A DNA stretch of 64,000 nucleotides, taken from Paraburkholderia kururiensis JCM 10599 = LMG 19447. Lineage in GTDB: Bacteria > Pseudomonadota > Gammaproteobacteria > Burkholderiales > Burkholderiaceae. Positions 16,949-24,624 of the stretch are shown piece by piece. Below the pieces are notes generated by a model. That model did no database searches. It saw only the letters and a list, made by a program, of their open reading frames with translations, and was not told the origin of the DNA. The translations under genes and the position numbers were made by a program. Location of the stretch: contig NZ_RJZE01000032.1 in assembly GCF_003986935.1 (NCBI RefSeq), positions 1-64,000 of the forward strand, written 5' to 3'. The stretch's first letter is position 1. Each line of letters begins with the position of its first letter.

Positions 16949-17041
16949 GCGGCCCAAGCCGCGCATGACGAAAACGGCGAAGGCTTTGGTGAGTCGCACC
17001 GGGCGGTGCGCCCCGCCGCGCCAACAGCAGCAACGATTAAT
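16949..17041 (+). other. Array leader with hairpins
   Basis: Between the first junction motif (16944) and the second (17042) lie a hairpin, GCGGC-CCAA-GCCGC (16949-16962), and a second GC-rich inverted stretch around 16998-17016 (GGGC...GCCC). An ATG at 16965 is in frame with the next gene, but the encoded lead-in is basic and low in complexity, so I treat this as non-coding leader. Confidence 0.4.
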
Positions 17042-17060
17042 GGAAAGGAAGCAAGCCAAA

Positions 17061-17453
17061 ATGGACCAATTTCGCGAAAAGGTAGCGACCTACCAGCAGC
17101 GTGTAAGGGAATTCATGGACCAGGCGCGCGGATGGTGTACGGCACACGGATTGAGGGTCGATGAGATCCCAACGCATGTTTTGGAGTCGTATACCCCGCA
17201 GTACGAGGCGCGCTCCATGCGGATCTTGACCGCAGATAGCGACATTCCTATCGCCGAACTTCTCCCGACCGGCTCGGCCATCATCGGTGCGCAGGGCCGA
17301 ATTGATCTGAAAGGCCGACTGGCGCGACATGCATTTCTGTATCAAACGGGGAAAGGGCCCGGCATCGGGATATCATGGACGAAGCGCTCGCGCCGTTGCC
17401 CGATCTCATGCTGCGCGCGAAATATCGCCGCGGTACTCAAGCAATCACGTTGA
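17061..17453 (+). CDS. Hypothetical protein, possible C-terminal frameshift
   Basis: The protein has 130 residues from the ATG at 17061, chosen because the junction motif GGAAAGG lies just upstream. The N-terminal 95 residues look genuine (REKVATYQQRVREFMDQARG with PTHVLESYTPQYEARSMRI). After GKGPGI the frame gives an atypical Arg/Cys-rich tail, while the adjacent frame reads MDEALAPLPDLMLRAKYRRG, which looks more natural. A frameshift near 17360-17370 is therefore possible. No family recognised. Confidence 0.5.
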   Translation: MDQFREKVATYQQRVREFMDQARGWCTAHGLRVDEIPTHVLESYTPQYEARSMRILTADSDIPIAELLPTGSAIIGAQGRIDLKGRLARHAFLYQTGKGPGIGISWTKRSRRCPISCCARNIAAVLKQSR

Positions 17454-17468
17454 ATAGGAAGACCCGAC

Positions 17469-17882
17469 ATGGCAGATGATGTGACGCAGGGCGTGTACCA
17501 CCGGGTGCATTTTTTTGAAGGGCAGGGACGCCGATTCACCGTCCGTATCCGGTCGGACAGGCACGGGTATTCGGGCCGCCTCCTTGAGCGCCTGAGCGAC
17601 GAGGAAGTCGTGCCCGCGAGTTTGAATTTTCCGCCGCAGTGGGAGATTGATCCGACCTCGTTCTACAAGGACCGCCGCCGTTTGCGGGCCGAACTGGTCC
17701 GGCTCATCAATGAAGAGCTCGACGCTCAGCGCGTCACCCGCCTGAGCGCGGAGGAAGCGCGGAGCGCGCAGGACCCGTTTATCCGTGCGAATCTGAGGGG
17801 CTGGCCCAACGGCTATTCCGGGGTCGTGGAAGACGATCTCGTCGATTGGATCGACGTCAGGCCGCATTGGTACGCCGAGTAG
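17469..17882 (+). CDS. Hypothetical protein
   Basis: The protein has 137 residues, with no signal peptide or membrane segment. It starts with a beta-rich part (YHRVHFFEGQGRRFTVRIRS) and continues with a charged helical middle (RRLRAELVRLINEELDAQ). It is preceded by GGAAGAC 6 nt before the ATG. Not recognised; a soluble cytoplasmic array gene. Confidence 0.6.
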   Translation: MADDVTQGVYHRVHFFEGQGRRFTVRIRSDRHGYSGRLLERLSDEEVVPASLNFPPQWEIDPTSFYKDRRRLRAELVRLINEELDAQRVTRLSAEEARSAQDPFIRANLRGWPNGYSGVVEDDLVDWIDVRPHWYAE

Positions 17883-17909
17883 GCACGCGCAACCACGGAA
17901 AATACTGAC

Positions 17910-18416
17910 ATGGGCATGATCGGGGATGTTGCTGAGGGCATAAAGGCAGTTGGCCAGATTGCGGTAAAGCCTCTACTTGCCATCGCAATCGCTAGCGGGG
18001 CTCTTTTATATGCCCCGGAACGCGTTGTTGCTGCGACGGGTCTCATGGATTTTCTCGCGAAGTATCGAATGTGGATCGGACTCGCGTTATTGGCTTCTTG
18101 CGCCTATCTGCTCGCGCATGGACTCGCTTGGATCTTCAACGTTGTCGGCTCGTTGCTAGACGATGCACGGATGCGGAAGGTCAGACGAAAGTGGCTGACA
18201 ACGCTTACACCGGACGAGAAGGCAATTCTGGTTCCCTATATCCGCGATCAAGCCGCTTCGGTCCCTTACAGCCTAAACGACGGTGCCGTGCGCGGTTTGG
18301 AGGGCAAAGGAGTGCTGTACCGAGCGTCGTCCGTTTCCTACGGCCTTGGGTTCCCGTTCAACATGCAACCATGGGCCCGAGAAATTCTCTCAGCAGAGCC
18401 TGAGCTACTTGTGTAG
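17910..18416 (+). CDS. SieB-like superinfection exclusion membrane protein
   Basis: The protein has 168 residues. Two hydrophobic segments (LLAIAIASGALLYAP and WIGLALLASCAYLLAHGLAW) precede a soluble C-terminal part (LTPDEKAILVPYIRDQAASVP with LEGKGVLYRASSV), the arrangement of the superinfection exclusion B family. SieB-type proteins sit in the inner membrane and abort growth of related phages. Its presence suggests the array carries phage-defence functions. The family assignment is from pattern memory and is moderately secure. Confidence 0.62.
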   Translation: MGMIGDVAEGIKAVGQIAVKPLLAIAIASGALLYAPERVVAATGLMDFLAKYRMWIGLALLASCAYLLAHGLAWIFNVVGSLLDDARMRKVRRKWLTTLTPDEKAILVPYIRDQAASVPYSLNDGAVRGLEGKGVLYRASSVSYGLGFPFNMQPWAREILSAEPELLV

Positions 18417-18429
18417 GAAAACATAGAAT

Positions 18430-19410
18430 ATGACGCACTACGCAATCATCGAGCAGTACGGCATCCAAAAAAACGGTAGTCAATCGGAAATCTATGACAA
18501 AGATGTCACTGGGCATGTTTGCGTCTACAAGCGGACGTATCGTCTTGGTAGGGAGTTCGATGCGTGTATCGAGGAAGCTTGCGCAGCGTTGTCTGGGGTC
18601 GCCAAGGATTTGCCGAAGGTCTTGGTAATAAGCGCTCACGGCCACGACGGTTCTGGCGACCTCGAGATACCCGGGCAGAAAGACGATGGCGACGAAGAGT
18701 CCATTTGCCTTTGGCAGCATGCCAACGCGTTTCAACCTATCCCGGACCAGACCGTTGTTCATTTGAGCTCGTGCTACGGCGCATACCCGAATGCGCTCGC
18801 CATTCAATACGCGCCGCATAGCGCTCCGCCAATCATTGCACCGCTTGTCAACATCAACTTCAATGATGCGACAGCACTTCACACGGCTCTGCTGATGTAC
18901 ATCAATGAGCGAGGGATTGTGGACGCCGGATTGCGCGAGTTCGTGGACCAACAGCAAGAAGCGCTATCGATCCACGATACTTACTGTGGACGCTATGTCG
19001 TTGGACTTATTGACCGCATCGGAACTCAACATCCACCAGGCGCGGTCGGGGGGCAACTAGCTGCGGAAGTTGAACGATCTCGTATTATCTTTGTGGTAGA
19101 AAGCGTCGACTATTCGACTTTATCGGTGAAAATAGACTCGAGCAGCGAACGCGCTACGAATGGCTTTGAGTATAGCCCTCCAGGTGATGTCGCGAAGGGG
19201 TTCTGGTTGGCTGTCCAGTCTGGAGGACAGCATACCCGGCTACGCGTCCCTCTTGGGGCGTTGGGCGATTTCATCGAAAGCGCAGAGTACGAAGCGATGT
19301 GCGGCAGGAGATTTTGTGCTTTGTATCAAGTCGCCGACATCTATGGTAATGACGTCCGGGCCGAGCTGCTCGAAGTGAAAGAGATCGGCAACCGCACAAA
19401 CAACTCGTAG
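18430..19410 (+). CDS. Caspase/CHAT-like protein
   Basis: The protein has 326 residues. A beta strand leads to a histidine loop (KVLVISAHGHDGSGD, His70 or His72) and a second strand to a cysteine (TVVHLSSCYGAYP, Cys115). This His/Cys arrangement fits the caspase-haemoglobinase fold, including CHAT proteases. The roughly 200 C-terminal residues are unrecognised and might be an effector or sensor domain. In bacteria such proteases are often defence or cell-death effectors. GGAAAAC overlaps the preceding stop codon. Proteolytic activity is inferred. Confidence 0.55.
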   Translation: MTHYAIIEQYGIQKNGSQSEIYDKDVTGHVCVYKRTYRLGREFDACIEEACAALSGVAKDLPKVLVISAHGHDGSGDLEIPGQKDDGDEESICLWQHANAFQPIPDQTVVHLSSCYGAYPNALAIQYAPHSAPPIIAPLVNINFNDATALHTALLMYINERGIVDAGLREFVDQQQEALSIHDTYCGRYVVGLIDRIGTQHPPGAVGGQLAAEVERSRIIFVVESVDYSTLSVKIDSSSERATNGFEYSPPGDVAKGFWLAVQSGGQHTRLRVPLGALGDFIESAEYEAMCGRRFCALYQVADIYGNDVRAELLEVKEIGNRTNNS

Positions 19411-19426
19411 ACAACGGAAAATTGCC

Positions 19427-19615
19427 ATGTCTGAGAAGCGCGCATGCCGAGGTGCCGAAACGAAGCCCTGCCGCCTGTCGGATATGGGCCACGCGCAGCA
19501 ATGCAGGTCGTGCGGGATGCGTGTCCGTGACGATCTGGTTGACCATTCGTTCTTTGGTGTTGCCGCTGGCTGTCAGCAAGCGCGCGAAGCGGTACAGTCC
19601 AGCCCGAAGAAATAG
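19427..19615 (+). CDS. Small cysteine-rich hypothetical protein
   Basis: The protein has 62 residues with five cysteines, including CRSCG, suggesting a small zinc-binding knuckle (Cys7, Cys15, Cys26, Cys29 and Cys49 approximately). It is preceded by GGAAAAT 4 nt before the ATG. The next gene starts 2 nt after its stop, so the two may be translationally coupled. Not recognised. Confidence 0.5.
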   Translation: MSEKRACRGAETKPCRLSDMGHAQQCRSCGMRVRDDLVDHSFFGVAAGCQQAREAVQSSPKK

Positions 19616-19617
19616 CC

Positions 19618-20187
19618 GTGCCCCCACCACTCTCTGATCCACGGTTCGTGCGCAAGCTGTCGTTGCTGTGTTGCCACTGTGTACGGAACATCGCGTACTA
19701 CCGCGTCGGTTTCGTCAACGAGGATGGGACCGGCGCGCTGAAGCACCAGACGGAATTTGGCGCCACGGCCAATGGCAATGCACTGGACATCGCCGTGCTC
19801 GAATGGTGCAAACTGTTTGCGGACGGCAGGGCCAAACATCACTGGAAGCGGTTTGTTCGTGAAGACCTCGACCAGAAGCAATTCCTTGCCGATATCTACA
19901 GGGTCGCAGGCCTCAACCACGACGGCTGGACTCGATATCTGGACAAGGTGCGCGTCTATCGAGACAAGTTTGTCGCCCACCTGGACGAATCGAACCTGAT
20001 GGACATTCCCTCGCTGGATGTCGCGCTGGAATCGACATTCTTCCTGTATGCGTGTGTCCGCGCACGTACCCCGCGTGAGGTCTTCGATGTTGGCCTTTGC
20101 AGGCACCTGCCAGACGATGTGCGAGCCTACTACACGAAGTGTCGTGACGAAGCACGAACTGAGTACGGGAAGCTGACCGGTAAATGA
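19618..20187 (+). CDS. Possible HEPN-type (AbiU2-like) protein
   Basis: The protein has 189 residues, mainly helical, with a GTG start. The segment KVRVYRDKFVAHLDE contains an Arg-x5-His pattern (RDKFVAH) in the position where HEPN RNases have their Rx4-6H catalytic motif, and AIAVLEWC-like helices precede it. This is the look of AbiU2-type HEPN proteins of abortive infection systems. No junction motif precedes it; it follows the Cys-rich gene by 2 nt and the two may form a pair. Confidence 0.45.
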   Translation: MPPPLSDPRFVRKLSLLCCHCVRNIAYYRVGFVNEDGTGALKHQTEFGATANGNALDIAVLEWCKLFADGRAKHHWKRFVREDLDQKQFLADIYRVAGLNHDGWTRYLDKVRVYRDKFVAHLDESNLMDIPSLDVALESTFFLYACVRARTPREVFDVGLCRHLPDDVRAYYTKCRDEARTEYGKLTGK

Positions 20188-20191
20188 ACTT

Positions 20192-20416
20192 ATGGGCCAA
20201 GGAAAGCAGATTGTGAAACGTATAGACGCTCAAGGTCACGCGCAGCATGCCATCGCGAGAATTCGAAAGCATCACGCGGTGCAGAAGGGGCCAGCTAACC
20301 CTAATGATCCTGCCTCTGTGGCGGAGCACCAGAAGGAACTGCGCGACGCGGACATGGATATCGTCCACGCCAAACTGAGCATCAATGATGACGATCCGGA
20401 CGGCCGCCAGGAATAG
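20192..20416 (+). CDS. Small hypothetical protein
   Basis: The protein has 74 residues, hydrophilic, helical and His/Lys-rich at the start (MGQGKQIVKRIDAQGHAQH), with an acidic C-terminus (NDDDPDGRQE). It lies 4 nt after the HEPN-like gene. It could be a partner protein of its neighbours. Not recognised. Confidence 0.45.
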   Translation: MGQGKQIVKRIDAQGHAQHAIARIRKHHAVQKGPANPNDPASVAEHQKELRDADMDIVHAKLSINDDDPDGRQE

Positions 20417-20462
20417 ACAAGAAAATTAGCTGGTGCCGCCGGCGCTGGAACGGGAGAGGAAT

Positions 20463-20882
20463 ATGAAGCGAGATTGGGATTTGCTACGCAAGCAGTTGAC
20501 CGACATAGAATCAGGCCATGATGTACTCACGGACATTCCGGACGCGCCGAAATGGACAGATGATTTGACGTGGGAAGCTTACGATCAAATCGCCAAAGAG
20601 CACAGGTCCCTCGAAGAGCGTCTTGCGGGACACTTGGAGTTGCTCATCGACAATGGCTATGTCGATGGGCTCCAGGTCCTTCGCGGTGCCGACGGGCACT
20701 TTTCTTACGGTAGGTCTGCGCCGCGGCTCACAATGGCCGGCCACGATCTCCTAGATACCATGCGGTCTGGCACGATCTGGGAATCCATCAAGCAAACCGC
20801 TAAGACCAAAGGCATTGAACTAACGTTTGACGCGATTAAGGCGCTTGCTGGATACGCTTTGAAGCACTCGTTGGGCACATAG
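20463..20882 (+). CDS. DUF2513-like protein
   Basis: The protein has 139 residues from the ATG at 20463 (GGGAGAGGAAT upstream). The start MKRDWDLLRKQLTDIE and the later GHLELLIDNGYVDG and RLTMAGHDLLDTMR match the winged-helix-like DUF2513 family common in phages and islands. Its function is unknown. The C-terminal helices (FDAIKALAGYALKHSLGT) may be membrane-active. Confidence 0.7.
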   Translation: MKRDWDLLRKQLTDIESGHDVLTDIPDAPKWTDDLTWEAYDQIAKEHRSLEERLAGHLELLIDNGYVDGLQVLRGADGHFSYGRSAPRLTMAGHDLLDTMRSGTIWESIKQTAKTKGIELTFDAIKALAGYALKHSLGT

Positions 20883-20923
20883 AAAAATGCCGGCTCGGCC
20901 GGCCTCAAAGGGAAGAGGGAAAC
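20882..20923. repeat. Double junction motif flanking a hairpin
   Basis: GAAAAAT (20882-20888) and GGGAAAC (20917-20923) flank a perfect hairpin GCCGGC-TCG-GCCGGC (20889-20903). Similar motif-hairpin-motif arrangements occur at 16944-17048 and 22753-22784. There is no T-run, so a simple terminator is unlikely. It looks like two junctions with an empty cassette between them. Confidence 0.5.
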
Positions 20924-20928
20924 TGGCA

Positions 20929-21261
20929 ATGCATAGGTATTTGGATTTCCAGGCGGCGTCGCGCGACCTGGCTGTTGGTGTCGAGTTCGACGACTTGCCG
21001 TCGTTTCATCAAGGGAAAGTCGTCTCTGACCTGATGACGCGGCTGTTCGATCAGCTAGACGAATTCGGGCGTCGCGCGACGGTTCATGAGTGGGAGTACT
21101 TCGGCTATGCCACGACGCTCCTGATGCAAAACGAGCCAAAAGAGGCGTTGGATCGGCTTCGGGAAGTGTGCGTGAAACAAGAGGTCGATTATCCAGGCGG
21201 CGGCCACACCGACCAACTGCGGCAAGCGTTGAACTGCGCAATAGACGTTCGCCGAAACTGA
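20929..21261 (+). CDS. Hypothetical soluble protein
   Basis: The protein has 110 residues from the ATG at 20929, chosen because the GGGAAAC motif lies 5 nt before it. It is acidic and helical (VVSDLMTRLFDQLDEFGRR and MQNEPKEALDRLREVCVKQE, which resembles a single TPR-like hairpin). Not recognised. Confidence 0.5.
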   Translation: MHRYLDFQAASRDLAVGVEFDDLPSFHQGKVVSDLMTRLFDQLDEFGRRATVHEWEYFGYATTLLMQNEPKEALDRLREVCVKQEVDYPGGGHTDQLRQALNCAIDVRRN

Positions 21262-21325
21262 ACGGGAAATGAATCGGCGCGAGCGTTCTTAACCGGCCGG
21301 ATGCCGGACTAGATGGAGAATGGAT

Positions 21326-21508
21326 ATGGCAACGCGCGGACTGTACGTGCAAAGGCTTGAATCAGGGGCGATTCATGGCGTTCAGGTGAGAGACGATGTG
21401 GGAACGGAGTGGACCGTCGAACCCGGCGTGTACATCAACCGGGGCTATGAGCCGCCGATTGACACGCTCCCTGACCTCAAGGACTGCGACCAGAGGCGCA
21501 CGGTCTAA
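21326..21508 (+). CDS. Small hypothetical protein
   Basis: The protein has 60 residues with a predicted beta-sheet character (GLYVQRLESGAIHGVQVRDD, WTVEPGVYINRG). GGAG precedes the start. The upstream gap (21262-21325) holds GGGAAAT and a GC-rich inverted stretch (CCGG...CCGG). Not recognised. Confidence 0.4.
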   Translation: MATRGLYVQRLESGAIHGVQVRDDVGTEWTVEPGVYINRGYEPPIDTLPDLKDCDQRRTV

Positions 21509-21511
21509 ATC

Positions 21512-21549
21512 GGAAAATTGATTCGCCGGCGGCGGCGGCCTTGGAAAAC
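21512..21549. repeat. Double junction motif (GGAAAAT...GGAAAAC)
   Basis: Two motif copies 31 bp apart (21512 and 21543) bracket a CGG-rich tract upstream of the DUF5677-like gene. This is another junction with two elements and no gene between them. Confidence 0.5.
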
Positions 21550-21576
21550 GCGTCGGGATATCGTAGGAGCGGGTGA

Positions 21577-22359
21577 ATGACCTTTGAGACGGAAGGTTTC
21601 GCGGGGCGTAGTGCAGCCGCCCTGCAAGCTGAACAGCGTCAGCGTAACGGTGAATTGTTCGACTTCGCCGATAAATGCGCTCGACTTGCTTTAGAGATCG
21701 CCGGGCGACTTCGCGCCGTGAAGAATAGACGTCAGCTTGTCGCTGGCGCTTTTTTTGCGCGCTGCGTTACTCATTTTCAGGCGGCAATGTTGCTCGCGGA
21801 GTCCGGAATGACACTGGAATCTCTTGCGATGTCGCGTGGGCTCCTCGAGACGGTTTTCGTCATGCTTGCGATTGCTGAAGACGCGGTGTCGCCCGGCGAA
21901 CTCGCTGCCCATGATTCTGCCTCCAGAGTGAAGCATGCGAATACTCTGCTGAACGCGAAGGACTACGGGAATGTTGAACCGTTCAAGGAAAAGCTACAGG
22001 ACTTTAGTTCTTTGCACAAAGATTCAGCCACGATCGACATGCGGGAGTTTGCAAGGCGCGGTAAGGCACTAGCAGCCTACGACGGCTTGTACCGCCATTT
22101 GTCGCACCACGCAGCACACCCATCGCTTTCTGCCGTGGACGAATACTTCGAACGGCACGATGGTGGCAAGTTCAGTGTTCAACTGAAGCCTCTTTTCGCC
22201 AAGACTCCAGCAGCCGTCTTGAGTGCAGTAACAGGCATCCTGCTCGCATGCTTCGCGTGTGAAAAGTGTGGGCTTTCAATTGCGGACACAGACGTAAAGT
22301 TAGGTCAGACGTGGAGCGAGTGCGAGAAACTCGATCAGCGTTACAGGCCGTGGGCTTGA
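21577..22359 (+). CDS. DUF5677-like protein
   Basis: The protein has 260 residues and is all helical. The N-terminal helices (SGMTLESLAMSRGLLETVFV) and a later YRHLSHHAAHPSL segment resemble DUF5677 proteins, often found in defence islands and distantly HEPN-like. There is a paired cysteine segment near the C-terminus (LLACFACEKCG). The role is unknown. GTGA just upstream and a GGAGCGGG sequence favour the 21577 ATG. Confidence 0.5.
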   Translation: MTFETEGFAGRSAAALQAEQRQRNGELFDFADKCARLALEIAGRLRAVKNRRQLVAGAFFARCVTHFQAAMLLAESGMTLESLAMSRGLLETVFVMLAIAEDAVSPGELAAHDSASRVKHANTLLNAKDYGNVEPFKEKLQDFSSLHKDSATIDMREFARRGKALAAYDGLYRHLSHHAAHPSLSAVDEYFERHDGGKFSVQLKPLFAKTPAAVLSAVTGILLACFACEKCGLSIADTDVKLGQTWSECEKLDQRYRPWA

Positions 22360-22378
22360 TGCACGGGAAAACACAGCG

Positions 22379-22621
22379 ATGGATGCCAAGACAATGATTG
22401 ACGATGCGCGTCGCTATCGCGAGCAGGAAGCGCTTCTCGGCAAGGGCGGCGTCGTCGTGTTCTTCCAAGGTGAAGTTCAGGGCTGGGTGAATCAACTGCG
22501 CAACCCGGACCATTGGCAGCCCGGCTGCATCGCGGTCGATGAGCAAGGTCAAATGTGGACGACCATTGCGGGTAGCGAGCGTGCTGGCGCGCTCATGTGG
22601 CTCGCGCATCACGAACTGTAG
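22379..22621 (+). CDS. Hypothetical protein
   Basis: The protein has 80 residues, soluble, with a compact alpha/beta look (GGVVVFFQGEVQGWVNQL, CIAVDEQGQMWTTIAG). It is preceded by GGAAAAC and followed directly by another (sharing the TAG). Not recognised. Confidence 0.5.
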   Translation: MDAKTMIDDARRYREQEALLGKGGVVVFFQGEVQGWVNQLRNPDHWQPGCIAVDEQGQMWTTIAGSERAGALMWLAHHEL

Positions 22622-22631
22622 GAAAACGATC

Positions 22632-22745
22632 ATGTGGAAGGTTCAAATTTTGTCGTGGCTGTCGGGCGAGTGGGAAGACGCGGCGCTCGGCCTGTTTCAT
22701 ACCGAAAGCGCGGCGCTCGGTGCCGCAGAGTTGTGGCCGTCTTGA
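22632..22745 (+). CDS. Very small hypothetical protein (37 aa)
   Basis: The encoded peptide is MWKVQILSWLSGEWEDAALG plus 17 residues. It begins 4 nt after GGAAAAC, has the local codon usage, and ends before a hairpin junction. Its position exactly between two junction elements is the main support. Confidence 0.4.
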   Translation: MWKVQILSWLSGEWEDAALGLFHTESAALGAAELWPS

Positions 22746-22752
22746 ACACCAC

Positions 22753-22784
22753 GAAAAGCGGGTAGTGCCCGCATAACGGAAAGC
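22753..22784. repeat. Double junction motif flanking a hairpin
   Basis: GAAAAGC (22753-22759) and GGAAAGC (22778-22784) flank GCGGG-TAGTG-CCCGC (22758-22772). This has the same motif-hairpin-motif logic as the element at 20882-20923. Confidence 0.45.
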
Positions 22785-22787
22785 GGA

Positions 22788-23207
22788 ATGACAACACAGG
22801 ACACACGAAGCAACGACCGCGCAACTGTGGACCAGATGACGCAAGCGCGAGCGCAGTGCGGCAGCAACCCGTTCTTGTTGGCGGAACTGGAGGAGTTTTT
22901 GAGTCGCCAGCCGTCGCGCGCGCAGATGTATGATTTCATCGAGGATCTGCGCAACCCGAATCGCCAGAAGGAACGTTTCGAGGCGAACATTTCGCGGCTT
23001 TGCAAGCTAGTCGGGATCGAAGAACCCACACCTGGTGAAAAGCTGCTTGCTCTGCAAATCGGCCTTCAACAAGAGCAGAACGCCACTTTGGCGCTAATCG
23101 CCAGTCGTCTTGGTTCTCAGAAGAATGGGGCCGATTCTGGACAGAGCCCGTCAGTCTTTGGGCCGCTGTTGACCGGCGCGTTGCTCGGCGCAGTGATTTC
23201 ACATTGA
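22788..23207 (+). CDS. Hypothetical protein with C-terminal hydrophobic tail
   Basis: The protein has 139 residues. A helical N-terminal two thirds (FLLAELEEFLSRQPSRAQMY, ISRLCKLVGIEEPTPGEKL) is followed by a Gly/Ala-rich tail (FGPLLTGALLGAVISH) that could insert in a membrane. Not recognised. Confidence 0.5.
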   Translation: MTTQDTRSNDRATVDQMTQARAQCGSNPFLLAELEEFLSRQPSRAQMYDFIEDLRNPNRQKERFEANISRLCKLVGIEEPTPGEKLLALQIGLQQEQNATLALIASRLGSQKNGADSGQSPSVFGPLLTGALLGAVISH

Positions 23208-23219
23208 GGTCGGAACACC

Positions 23220-23390
23220 ATGAAAACGATCTTCGCGATTTTGAGCCTTACGGCGTGCGCTGCAACGGGCGTTGCTCTGGCCGCGCTCGCGATCTCTCGT
23301 GCGGAACCGGCTGTCGCTCTGCTTGCGTTTGTCACCCTGCCCGGCGTCGTTCAATCGGCTCGATTGGTTGTGCCGATTGCGAGCGCTTGA
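23220..23390 (+). CDS. Small double-membrane-span protein, paralogue of 28079-28249
   Basis: The protein has 56 residues with two hydrophobic stretches (IFAILSLTACAATGVALAAL and AVALLAFVTLPGVVQ). The gene at 28079-28249 encodes a similar protein (PVFALLAFATLLPF), and both are preceded by the rare junction variant GGAACAC 1-2 nt before the start. The protein and its junction element thus appear duplicated together. Function unknown; a toxin or small membrane effector is possible. Confidence 0.5.
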   Translation: MKTIFAILSLTACAATGVALAALAISRAEPAVALLAFVTLPGVVQSARLVVPIASA

Positions 23391-23412
23391 GCCAACGGAA
23401 AACGGAGCACAC

Positions 23413-23715
23413 ATGTCGGCAGACGATTTCGCTGATGCGGTCGACCTCGCGATTGCGAAGCTCCGCCGGATGCCAGAGCCAGAAGCAGACTCTAATATGG
23501 CGTGGGCGCTCGCTGGATCGATCACTGATCTGTCCGCTTTGTTGGGCATTCTTGAAAGCGGTAAGGTCGGTCCGAGATTGCGTGAGGCGAAAGAGCAGGC
23601 ACGGCTGAGCTTGACTGCCCTGATCCTCTTAGCCGATGGCGGCGATACCCAAAAGATAATCGACGAGTTGAAGCAGGCTTTCATTGACGCGAATTGCCCT
23701 CTAGAAGAATGGTAG
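23413..23715 (+). CDS. Hypothetical helical protein
   Basis: The protein has 100 residues from the ATG at 23413 (9 nt after GGAAAAC). It is acidic and helical (DFADAVDLAIAKLRRMPEPE, DTQKIIDELKQAFIDANC). Not recognised. Confidence 0.5.
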   Translation: MSADDFADAVDLAIAKLRRMPEPEADSNMAWALAGSITDLSALLGILESGKVGPRLREAKEQARLSLTALILLADGGDTQKIIDELKQAFIDANCPLEEW

Positions 23716-23725
23716 GAAAACTGCG

Positions 23726-23983
23726 ATGAAGAAGCAAATCTTCGGCCGAAAGGTCGGCTCCGCAAAGGACATGGTTCTCTTGATCGAGAGCGATGGAGTT
23801 TCGACAGGCGGGAAGTCGGTCGATCCTGGCGTCCTTGACGAATTCGCCGTCGCGAGTGCACACCGTAGCGTGGAAGCGCTCCGTCAGAACAACATTGAGG
23901 GTTACGTTCAGTTCGAAGGCGACCCGACCCGGTACGAATTCACGCCCGAAGCGGATTTTGTGTACCCCGCGCGCGTCCACTAG
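23726..23983 (+). CDS. Hypothetical protein
   Basis: The protein has 85 residues, soluble (MVLLIESDGVSTGGKSVDPG, VLDEFAVASAHRSVEALRQN). GGAAAAC overlaps the previous stop and again its own stop, so the gene is cleanly bounded by two identical elements. Not recognised. Confidence 0.5.
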   Translation: MKKQIFGRKVGSAKDMVLLIESDGVSTGGKSVDPGVLDEFAVASAHRSVEALRQNNIEGYVQFEGDPTRYEFTPEADFVYPARVH

Positions 23984-23994
23984 GAAAACGACAG

Positions 23995-24267
23995 ATGAAC
24001 CTCGATATCGACGGTGGCGGCAGGATCGCGTTCAACGCTCCCCAGCAACGCTGGATTGACCCGAACGGTGGCGACGGGAGCGTGATGCAAACGGCGCGAT
24101 TCGGCGGGCAAGAAATGATGGCGATCACCGATGACGCCGGAGCATTCGATCTGCACTTCCTGCACTTCAAAACGGGCGGGTTCCCGTCGATTGAAGCGGC
24201 GAAGCAAGCGGCCCCGGAGTTCGCGCGCCGCGTCTTTGCTCGCTTGTCCGCGATCATCGCGGACTAA
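23995..24267 (+). CDS. Hypothetical protein
   Basis: The protein has 90 residues: a beta-rich N-terminal half (RIAFNAPQQRWIDPNGGDGS) and a helical C-terminal half (SIEAAKQAAPEFARRVFARL). GGAAAAC precedes it by 5 nt. Not recognised. Confidence 0.5.
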   Translation: MNLDIDGGGRIAFNAPQQRWIDPNGGDGSVMQTARFGGQEMMAITDDAGAFDLHFLHFKTGGFPSIEAAKQAAPEFARRVFARLSAIIAD

Positions 24268-24309
24268 ACGAAAAACGTGGGCCGAGTATTTCAACGACCG
24301 GAGATGTGA

Positions 24310-24603
24310 GTGGCAAGCTACCGTGAACTGCTAAAGCAACGCGAGGCTTTAGAAAGACAAATCGAGGAAGCGCAGGAACAGGAAATCGCTGCCGCGATCG
24401 AGAAGGTTCAGGCAATCATTAGCGAATACTCGCTGACGCCCGAACAGGTTTTCGCTCGAACTAGAGGCAGGAGCAGTCCTAAGCCGGGGGCCAAGGCGCC
24501 GAAGTACCGCGATCCAGTTTCAGGTGCCACATGGAGCGGCATGGGCCGTGAACCTGGTTGGATCAAAGGGCAGCGCCGAGAGAAGTTCCTGATTCCGCGT
24601 TGA
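24310..24603 (+). CDS. H-NS family nucleoid protein
   Basis: The protein has 97 residues with a GTG start. A coiled-coil oligomerisation part (YRELLKQREALERQIEEAQE) is followed by the family DNA-binding motif (KYRDPVSGATWSGMGREPGW). H-NS proteins silence AT-rich transferred DNA. Encoded inside the array, this one may silence the array or act as a mobile stealth factor, as plasmid-borne H-NS does. Confidence 0.85.
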   Translation: MASYRELLKQREALERQIEEAQEQEIAAAIEKVQAIISEYSLTPEQVFARTRGRSSPKPGAKAPKYRDPVSGATWSGMGREPGWIKGQRREKFLIPR

Positions 24604-24624
24604 CACCACGGAAACAGAGCCACC

